DNA of 36,034 nucleotides from assembly GCA_945900945.1 (NCBI GenBank), contig CAMDKL010000051.1, positions 1 through 36,034 on the forward strand, written 5' to 3'. Positions 18,475 through 24,212 of this stretch are shown piece by piece (positions within the stretch are counted from its first letter, which is position 1; each line of letters starts with the position of its first letter). Source of the DNA: Pirellula staleyi DSM 6068. GTDB taxonomy: Bacteria; Planctomycetota; Planctomycetia; Pirellulales; Pirellulaceae. The position numbers and the translations under genes were made by a program. The notes under the pieces are model-generated. The model was not told the DNA's origin and made no database searches. It saw only the letters and a program-made list of their open reading frames with translations.

Positions 18475-18571
18475 GTCCGAATTGTCGAGCAGGAAATGGA
18501 TGGCCCCTTGCGATCTCTCTTGATCTGCTGTCTTGCGATCTGCTGGGTTGACGGCATTCATTGGGGCTGGT

Positions 18572-20446
18572 TCAGTCGTCCTCATGCCCTGAAGCCAATG
18601 CAGCATCTGTTTTGTTGGAACGAGAGAGCTTGGGATTCTCTATATAGGCTAGAACCAGGGCGATATCAGCAGGGGTGATGCCACTGATTCGGCCTGCTTG
18701 ATCTAGGTTGATAGGTTGAATGCGAGTGAACTTTTGTTTCGCTTCGGTGCGCATGCTTGTAATCGATTCGTAACTGAAGTTCTTTGGGATTACTTTGTCG
18801 GCCATTCGGTTTTGACGATCCACCTGGATTTGTTGGCGAGCAATGTAGCCGGAATACTTCGTGTCAAATTCAACTTGTTGAGCGACTTCGGCTGAGTATT
18901 GGCTGAGCGATTCTGGAAACATGGCAACTAAGTCGGCCCACATCACTTCAGGCCGACGCAGGTGTTTGTCGGCAGGCGTATTTTCCACTCGAAGCTTGGC
19001 GAGCATTTTGGTAGCGTTCTCAATGGCTGCCTTTTTTTTACTGAATCGATCGTATCTAGTTTTATCGACGAGGCCGAGCGAATGCCCCAACTCTGTCAAT
19101 CGACGATCTGCGTTATCCTGCCGCAACATCATGCGGTATTCGGCTCGGCTGGTGAACATGCGATACGGTTCGTCGACACCGCACGTAACGAGATCGTCGG
19201 CCAGGACACCCATATATGCCACTTCTCGTCCCAGAACGAGTCCATCCTTTCCTTGCAATCGCAATGTGGCACTTGCACCGGCAATCAAACCCTGTGCACC
19301 TGCCTCTTCGTACCCGGTGGTTCCGTTGATTTGTCCAGCAAAGAAAAGTCCTTCGATAGTCTTTGTTTCAAACCAAGGTTGCAATTGATCGGGCGGACAA
19401 AAGTCGTACTCGACCGCATATCCGTAACGCATAATTTGGGCTTTTTCAAGACCAGGAATTAGACGCATCATTTGGTCTTGAACGTCTCGAGGCAGCGAGG
19501 TTGAGATGCCGTTGACATAGACCTCGAGCGTATTGCGTCCCTCGGGCTCTAGGAATAGTTGGTGCCGGTTTTTGTCGGCAAAACGAACGACTTTGTCTTC
19601 GATGGACGGGCAATAGCGAGGACCGGTCGATTGGATCTGACCGGTGTACATCGGAGCTCGATGAAGATTATCGCGGATCAATGCATGCACAGCTTCGTTG
19701 GTATAGGTAATCCAGCAGGGAAAATGTGGGCCTGGCAGGGAGTCGGTCATGTACGAAAAGGGCTGCGGTGATTCATCTCCGGGCTGTATTTCTGTTTTCG
19801 AATAGTCGATGGTTCGACCATTTAGACGCGCTGGAGTCCCCGTCTTGAATCGCTGAACGCGGAATCCCAAACGAAGCAGTGCTTGGCTGATGCCCGATGT
19901 TGTGCCCTCGCCAGCTCGCCCACCAGCCGTTTTCGCTTCGCCGGTATGCATGATCGCTTGAAGAAACGTTCCCGTGGTGAGTACGACCCCCTTTGCGTAG
20001 TAGTCCGCATCACCTCGGACGCGAACGCCGACAATGCGTTCCTGCCCGTCAACCGTTTCGGTTAATAGGTCTTCGACCAATTCCTGTCGTAAATCTAGGT
20101 TCGGCGTTTCTTCGATTCGGCGTTTGATTTCGAACTGATAGCCTTTCTTGTCTGCTTGAGCACGAGGAGAGTGCATGGCAGGTCCCTTCCGACTATTGAG
20201 TAGCCGAAACTGAATGCCTGTCCGGTCGATGGTTTCGCCCATTAGGCCGCCGAGAGCGTCGATTTCACGAACGATTTGGCCCTTGGCAACCCCGCCGATC
20301 GCTGGATTGCAGCTCATTTGGCCAACGGTGTCGAGATTGCCCGTCAACAAGGCGACACGAGCGCCCAAACGGGCGGCCGCCGCCGCCGCTTCGGTTCCTG
20401 CATGGCCAGCTCCGACGACGATTACGTCATAGTCGTATCGATTCAT
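18572..20446 (-). CDS. mnmG: tRNA uridine-5-carboxymethylaminomethyl modification enzyme, FAD subunit
   Basis: A 624-residue FAD-binding protein that, with MnmE, modifies the wobble uridine of several tRNAs. The FAD-binding Rossmann motif VIVVGAGHAGTEAA sits at the N-terminus, followed by SCNPAIGGVAKGQIVREID and LNSRKGPAMHSPRAQAD. Middle motifs include TGTFLQAIMHTGE, the TGTPARLNGRTIDYS block and YEEAGAQGLIAGA. The C-terminal MnmE-binding helical domain has TSRAEYRMMLRQDNAD and FDTKYSGYIARQQ. Length is typical. MnmE is not in the window. The ATG is at 20444-20446. Confidence 0.96.
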   Translation of the reverse strand: MNRYDYDVIVVGAGHAGTEAAAAAARLGARVALLTGNLDTVGQMSCNPAIGGVAKGQIVREIDALGGLMGETIDRTGIQFRLLNSRKGPAMHSPRAQADKKGYQFEIKRRIEETPNLDLRQELVEDLLTETVDGQERIVGVRVRGDADYYAKGVVLTTGTFLQAIMHTGEAKTAGGRAGEGTTSGISQALLRLGFRVQRFKTGTPARLNGRTIDYSKTEIQPGDESPQPFSYMTDSLPGPHFPCWITYTNEAVHALIRDNLHRAPMYTGQIQSTGPRYCPSIEDKVVRFADKNRHQLFLEPEGRNTLEVYVNGISTSLPRDVQDQMMRLIPGLEKAQIMRYGYAVEYDFCPPDQLQPWFETKTIEGLFFAGQINGTTGYEEAGAQGLIAGASATLRLQGKDGLVLGREVAYMGVLADDLVTCGVDEPYRMFTSRAEYRMMLRQDNADRRLTELGHSLGLVDKTRYDRFSKKKAAIENATKMLAKLRVENTPADKHLRRPEVMWADLVAMFPESLSQYSAEVAQQVEFDTKYSGYIARQQIQVDRQNRMADKVIPKNFSYESITSMRTEAKQKFTRIQPINLDQAGRISGITPADIALVLAYIENPKLSRSNKTDAALASGHEDD

Positions 20447-20568
20447 TTCCTAATTACTTCATCCCAAAAGGCCTATCAACTATCGGTAGGTGAACTATGG
20501 TATCAGTAGAACCGATTGTTTGCGAGGAACTGATTTCGCCCGGATCACAAAACAAATGCGAAAACCAA

Positions 20569-21144
20569 TCACTCCAAAGGTCGCTGGCTGCGGACTTTTC
20601 TTTCCTGATTGAGCAGAGCGAATGCTGGCGGATGCCTTTTTAGCAGCTTTACCAACTGCGATGAACTTGTGCCAAGAACCACGGCGACGTCGCTTACATT
20701 CCAGTCGGATATGGACAGGAACCCGACAATTTCGGCGAGAATCGCCGGCCAATCGCTATTTGTTTCCGATACATCGATTCGTCTGTTTCGACAATACTGT
20801 TTCCATGTTGCGGATCCCATCTGCATTTTAGCGGCCAAGGCTGTCGATATCGCGGCTGTCGATATCGGGTTCCGCGTTGGGCGAAGCTCGACCGCGAGCT
20901 TGCATCGCAATCGCTGCACGGCGACTTTCCGATTCTCTTTTTGAGTTCGACACTCGCTCGCAGAAGCGATGATGCAGGCTGGGATATATTCAATCTGTAC
21001 GCTCGTCTCGACCTTGTTTCGATGCTGACCGCCAGGTCCGCTAGCTCTGGAAAAAGTCAGCTTACACTGATTGAGTAGTTGCACATCCGGCCAGCTTGCA
21101 GGATGCCAATCAAAATCCGGAGCGCCATACCAAACTAGGCGCAT
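20569..21144 (-). CDS. Class I release-factor-like protein with GGQ motif
   Basis: A protein of 192 residues from ATG 21144; the frame is open to 21216 but would then overlap the upstream gene's stop. It carries RASGPGGQHRNKVETSVQ near residue 40, the peptidyl-tRNA hydrolysis motif of release factors, and lacks the codon-recognition domains of RF1 and RF2. The C-terminal part (about 135-192) has the pattern SQLVKLLKRHPPAFALLNQE, seen in small planctomycete release-factor-like proteins. By family inference it frees stalled peptides in the manner of ArfB. A 13-bp sequence repeated with 15-bp period (20839-20866) inside it encodes a duplicated ISTAA. It follows the SHD1 gene by about 22 bases, so the two may share a transcript. 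Confidence 0.75.
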   Translation of the reverse strand: MRLVWYGAPDFDWHPASWPDVQLLNQCKLTFSRASGPGGQHRNKVETSVQIEYIPACIIASASECRTQKENRKVAVQRLRCKLAVELRPTRNPISTAAISTALAAKMQMGSATWKQYCRNRRIDVSETNSDWPAILAEIVGFLSISDWNVSDVAVVLGTSSSQLVKLLKRHPPAFALLNQERKVRSQRPLE

Positions 21145-21166
21145 ATCGTTACCATCAAAAGCGAGA

Positions 21167-22882
21167 TCATGGAGCGAACGGATCATCATTATTGGAGCCG
21201 AGTTGTTGCTTGACATAGTCCTGGTCCCCTTTGCTGAATCGTTCTAGAGGAACGGTAAACTCCTTACCGTCGGCTCGTCTCATCTTTACCTTGCCATCGT
21301 CAAAACCGAGGTAGACCGCTTCGATTTTCGTGCCATCCGAAACGCTGGTCCAGGTTCGTGGACCGATCTTTGTGACTTTAGCGGACTGGCGGGGTTGATC
21401 CAACCCATCGGGTGCGAGTTGCAAATTGCGCCGTGTTAAAATGTGTTCCTGGCGGAACGGGCCACGCTTCAGGACCTTGATCTTTCCGTCCGCGATCAAC
21501 TCGACAACTTCGCCCGCGTACCAAGGACCTTGAGATTGCTGAAACTGAAGTATCTGTCCAACGTACAGAGGGGTATTGGACTCGATGAATCGCTCGGTGG
21601 ACTCGACGGGCATGTGGCTACCATAGGCGGCGTTCAGCTTTTGTCGAAGCCCAAACTCAGGTGACCAATTCACCAAAGCCGCGCGGGCCGCTTCCTGAAT
21701 CTTGGAGTTGGAATGCTTAAGGAGCTTTTCAACCGCTGCGGCCACGTCCAAATCAGGTTCCGTTGGCGTCTTGCGACGTAGGAAATCCAATGCTTCGGTC
21801 AGCTTGCCGGTGTTGGTCGAAGACAATGACTGCATCGAATCGTTTTTTTCTAAAGCGGTCAGAGGTGCTTCTGCCCGTTGCTTGTCCTCGGCCTGTTTTT
21901 TGTTGACTTCGTCCCTTTTTTGCTGTGCATCCAATTCTAATTTGGCGATTGCGTCTGCGGACAGTCGCTGGTACCGAATCGAAATTGGGAATGCCGTTTG
22001 CGTGTTTCCGTCGACGATGGTCAGCTTCTGCTTGAAATCAATTGCTTCGGGTAGATGATCTCGCAAGTTGAAGGTCCATATTCCTTCGCCTGTGATGTCC
22101 ATGGAGGGATCGTCAACCACTTTCGGTTTATTGAATTGGTAATTTTTTTTCAAAACGATCCGCTCCGTGTCTTCGGTCTGGATCGCATAGTCCGTGAATT
22201 CAGTCGCAGCCTGTTGCTTTTCGTCGGGTTGTCCAAACGGGCTTCCCGGGCCCCGTGGCCCAAAGGGATAACCACGGTTGCTTTTCTCGACGACAGACAA
22301 TTTGGCGTTATGCCGCCAAGCACGATTGTTATCGTTTGGAAGCATTTCGAAAGGGAGAAGTGAAACGTTACCCAGCAAGTAGGGCAAGTGAGAATCCCCT
22401 TCCATTGCCGCCACTTCCCCATTGGGTTTAAGTGTGATTTTGTTCATGGTAAGTGTCTTGCCCGCAAAAGTGGTTTTCGCGAACGGACCGAATGGTCCAG
22501 CAGGAAATGTCAAAGCACGAGGGCCGCCGAATCCGTCCTGTCCGAAGCCTCGCAGTCCGAAGCCTGGCTGACTCCCTCTTTCGCCAGGCTTGGCCTGTTT
22601 CATCTCGGTCAGTCCACCACGGTAGGCAAGACTGAACGAGTCGGTGTTAGCTGCAGTCACCGTGTAGCGAATGACGCCATCGAACTTGACGATATCGTCG
22701 CCATCTTCGACGGCAATGTTTACCTGGTAGGCCAGTTCCAGTCCGGATTTCGGCTGGTAACTTAATTTCGCATCTTGCGAGTATGTCCACTGGGGCAAAA
22801 CTAGTAGACTCGTCATGGCGAGCAGAACTGCGCTGCGCAAAAAAATCATCTGGGTGAATATGGACATTACTCCAGTTAGCAT
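21167..22882 (-). CDS. Secreted SHD1-domain protein of unknown function
   Basis: A protein of 571 residues. A signal peptide near residues 10-36 ends in a WTYSQDA-type site. Residues about 40-320 are a beta-rich region with no family I recognise, with Gly/Phe/Pro-rich stretches near 95-130. A charged helix (AKLELDAQQKRDEVNKKQAE) follows, then a HEAT-like helical piece near 395-420, an SH3-like segment (YVGQILQF ... WYAGEVVEL), and a C-terminal SHD1 domain (RTWTSVSDGTKIEAVYLGF to VPLERFSKGDQDYV). SHD1 domains are frequent in exported planctomycete proteins of unknown role. The frame starts at 22882; ATGs at 22867 and 22849 are alternatives, the last being closest to the signal peptide. Confidence 0.75.
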   Translation of the reverse strand: MLTGVMSIFTQMIFLRSAVLLAMTSLLVLPQWTYSQDAKLSYQPKSGLELAYQVNIAVEDGDDIVKFDGVIRYTVTAANTDSFSLAYRGGLTEMKQAKPGERGSQPGFGLRGFGQDGFGGPRALTFPAGPFGPFAKTTFAGKTLTMNKITLKPNGEVAAMEGDSHLPYLLGNVSLLPFEMLPNDNNRAWRHNAKLSVVEKSNRGYPFGPRGPGSPFGQPDEKQQAATEFTDYAIQTEDTERIVLKKNYQFNKPKVVDDPSMDITGEGIWTFNLRDHLPEAIDFKQKLTIVDGNTQTAFPISIRYQRLSADAIAKLELDAQQKRDEVNKKQAEDKQRAEAPLTALEKNDSMQSLSSTNTGKLTEALDFLRRKTPTEPDLDVAAAVEKLLKHSNSKIQEAARAALVNWSPEFGLRQKLNAAYGSHMPVESTERFIESNTPLYVGQILQFQQSQGPWYAGEVVELIADGKIKVLKRGPFRQEHILTRRNLQLAPDGLDQPRQSAKVTKIGPRTWTSVSDGTKIEAVYLGFDDGKVKMRRADGKEFTVPLERFSKGDQDYVKQQLGSNNDDPFAP

Positions 22883-23304
22883 AAAATACGAAAAGGCAAA
22901 TTTAGAGTCTTCAACGCCTACTCAAGCAATCTATTGCGATGTCAGAAGTATGAAGAGGGCGCAAATCGTTGTCAATTCAATGTCTACCTTTCCGGCGAAG
23001 CCGAGTTTTCGGAACCGTTCTTGCACAAAGGGTCCTGCACAAAGGGGAGGTCCTGCACAAAGGGGACATTCTACTTTTCGCACCTTTGGGCGAACTTTTG
23101 GCCGCATTGAGGACTCCAGTCCACGTTTGATTACCGTCTGCTCTTGTCATTGTAGCCCTTTAAACGGAGTCCCTCGTGCGACGCTTTTCCGAAGCGATGC
23201 CAGTAAAGTAGAATGTTCCCTTTGTTTTCGCCCTGTAGTCGATTTCGTGTCGCCATTTGCTGCCGAACGCGTGGCTGGTATACTATGGGTTTGGAGGAAA
23301 AGCC
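22883..23304. other. Gap with REP-type repeats and transposase debris
   Basis: Contains three closely spaced CTGCACAAAGGG-type copies (about 23021-23070), the decayed RAYT tail listed separately, and a further related sequence AGTAGAATGTTCCCTTTG near 23207-23224 on the opposite strand. The antitoxin ribosome-binding site lies at 23293-23297. Confidence 0.6.
23051..23202 (-). mobile_element. RAYT (IS200-like REP-associated transposase) C-terminal remnant, copy 1
   Basis: On the minus strand it reads LASLRKSVARGTPFKGLQ, a TGA stop, then QEQTVIKRGLESSMRPK. This is the C-terminal signature of REP-associated tyrosine transposases (...RGTPFG..W...TA..LGLESTLRP.GRP). It is immediately followed by a REP-like sequence (TGCACAAAGGGGACATTC on the plus strand). 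A direct repeat of it lies at 23886-24035, on the other side of the toxin-antitoxin genes. Confidence 0.75.
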
Positions 23305-23532
23305 ATGACGTTAGAACAGGTAATCAAAGACATTTCCGCGTTGCCGCCAAGCGACCAACTTCAAGTTGTGCAAGCGATTTGGGATCGATTGCCGAAGGAC
23401 GTTGGAACGGAACTTTCCGCAGCGCAGCAAGCGGAACTCGATCGTCGCTGGGTCGAATACAAGGCGGATCCGTCTACCGCTTTAACTGAGGACGCGTTTC
23501 GAGAACGTATTCGGATTGCACGCGGTCGATGA
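23305..23532 (+). CDS. Addiction-module antitoxin
   Basis: A 75-residue acidic protein of the small 'addiction module component' family (TIGR02574-like): an N-terminal LEQVIKDISALPPSDQLQVV helix, IWDRLP in the middle, and a C-terminal WVEYKADPSTALT block. Such proteins neutralise a RelE/ParE-type toxin encoded next to them. GGAGG at 23293-23297 lies seven bases before ATG 23305. Its TGA overlaps the ATG of the toxin reading frame (ATGA at 23529-23532), the usual sign of coupling. No DNA-binding domain is obvious. Confidence 0.85.
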   Translation: MTLEQVIKDISALPPSDQLQVVQAIWDRLPKDVGTELSAAQQAELDRRWVEYKADPSTALTEDAFRERIRIARGR

Positions 23533-23857
23533 ATGCGAAACTCACCGCCGAAACCGAAACTCACCGCCGAAACCGAAACTCACCGCCGAAACCGAAGCGG
23601 ATCTTCTACGCGGAATAGAATGGTTTGACAGGATTTCGATTGGACTCGGCGACCAATTTGAATCCGAATTTTATAATGTACTTGAGCGTATTAAACAGGC
23701 TCCAGATCTATTCGCGGCCAACCATACCGGATACCGTCCGTGCCGACTGAAGCGGTTTACTGCCGTGCTTTACTTTCGCATCGATGGTGATTGGATTGTC
23801 GTGGTTGGACTATTCATAAGCGGCGAAGATGAGACCGTCCTGCAGAATCGCGGATAG
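23516..23857 (+). CDS. RelE/ParE-family toxin, start region put out of frame by a 19-bp triplication
   Basis: From about residue 22 of the open frame the protein reads KLTAETEADLLRGIEWFDRI, then ESEFYNVLERI, YRPCRLKRFTAVLYFRI and WIVVVGLFISGEDETV, matching the small RelE/ParE toxins that pair with this antitoxin family. The expected start, ATG 23529 overlapping the antitoxin stop, is not in frame with this. Between them lie three perfect copies of a 19-base unit (23537-23593). With one copy the ATG would read MNAKLTAETEADLLRG directly; with three (38 extra bases) it reads a 29-residue dead-end peptide. The open frame could be used from the TTG at 23516, but nothing supports that start. The toxin is therefore probably off in this genome version. 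Confidence 0.8.
   Translation: MHAVDECETHRRNRNSPPKPKLTAETEADLLRGIEWFDRISIGLGDQFESEFYNVLERIKQAPDLFAANHTGYRPCRLKRFTAVLYFRIDGDWIVVVGLFISGEDETVLQNRG
23537..23593 (+). repeat. Three perfect tandem copies of a 19-bp unit
   Basis: The unit is GAAACTCACCGCCGAAACC at 23537-23555, 23556-23574 and 23575-23593, followed by GAAGCGG. It lies in the first codons of the toxin gene. Because 19 is not a multiple of three, each gain or loss of a unit shifts the toxin frame. Confidence 0.97.
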
Positions 23858-23885
23858 CATCTATAAGGGTTGGACACTCACTCGG

Positions 23886-24035
23886 TCTTGCACAAAGGGG
23901 ACATTCTACCTATCTATCTTAGGGCGACCTCTGGCCGCATTGAGGACTCAAGGCCGAGTTTGTCTGCCGTCTGCTCTTGCCATTGTAGCCCTCCAAACGG
24001 AGTCCCTTTACGACGCTTTTCCGAAGCTACGCCAG
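23886..24035 (-). mobile_element. RAYT C-terminal remnant, copy 2
   Basis: A direct repeat of 23051-23202, separated from it by the toxin-antitoxin genes. On the minus strand it reads KGTPFGGLQWQEQTADKLGL then ESSMRPEVALR and a TAG stop at 23914-23916. It retains the Trp that copy 1 has lost to a stop. Upstream, a stop and a one-base shift separate it from LRKSV. The same REP-like TGCACAAAGGGGACATTC sits at its end. Confidence 0.8.
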
Positions 24036-24183
24036 TTCGGCCTCTGTTTCCGCGATGTTGACGTGTTGAGTCCAGTTTGTCATTTGACAATCATTGCTTT
24101 TTGCAGATTTTTGTTTAACCTTTACCGTATTCCCGCCTAGCGAAGTTCGCCAAAAATTTAACTTTTTCCTGTTGATATGCCCT

Positions 24184-24198
24184 TTCACCCAGGGTGAA
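24184..24198. promoter_or_regulatory. Perfect inverted repeat overlapping the ribosome-binding site of the PSD1 gene
   Basis: TTCACCC-A-GGGTGAA, with 7-bp arms around one base, 15 bases before the GTG start. Its right arm runs into the GAAGGAAGGA ribosome-binding site. It could be an operator half-site pair; the loop is too small for a stable RNA hairpin of full length. Function is not shown. Confidence 0.4.
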
Positions 24199-24212
24199 GG
24201 AAGGATTTCGCT

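Larger units (their letters stand above)
23858..24212. other. Gap with transposase debris and leader of the PSD1 gene
   Basis: The left half is the second RAYT remnant. The right half (24036-24212) is the leader of the next gene. It has a TTGACA-like hexamer at about 24083-24088 without a clear partner, an inverted repeat at 24184-24198 and a purine-rich ribosome-binding site. Confidence 0.55.

Noticed and set aside
22815-23489. A 224-codon plus-strand frame
   Set aside because: It runs antisense through the RAYT relic and out of frame through the antitoxin, and shows no family signature.
23537-23593. CRISPR-like repetition
   Set aside because: The units are directly adjacent with no spacers and lie inside a gene; the same applies to 32180-32234.
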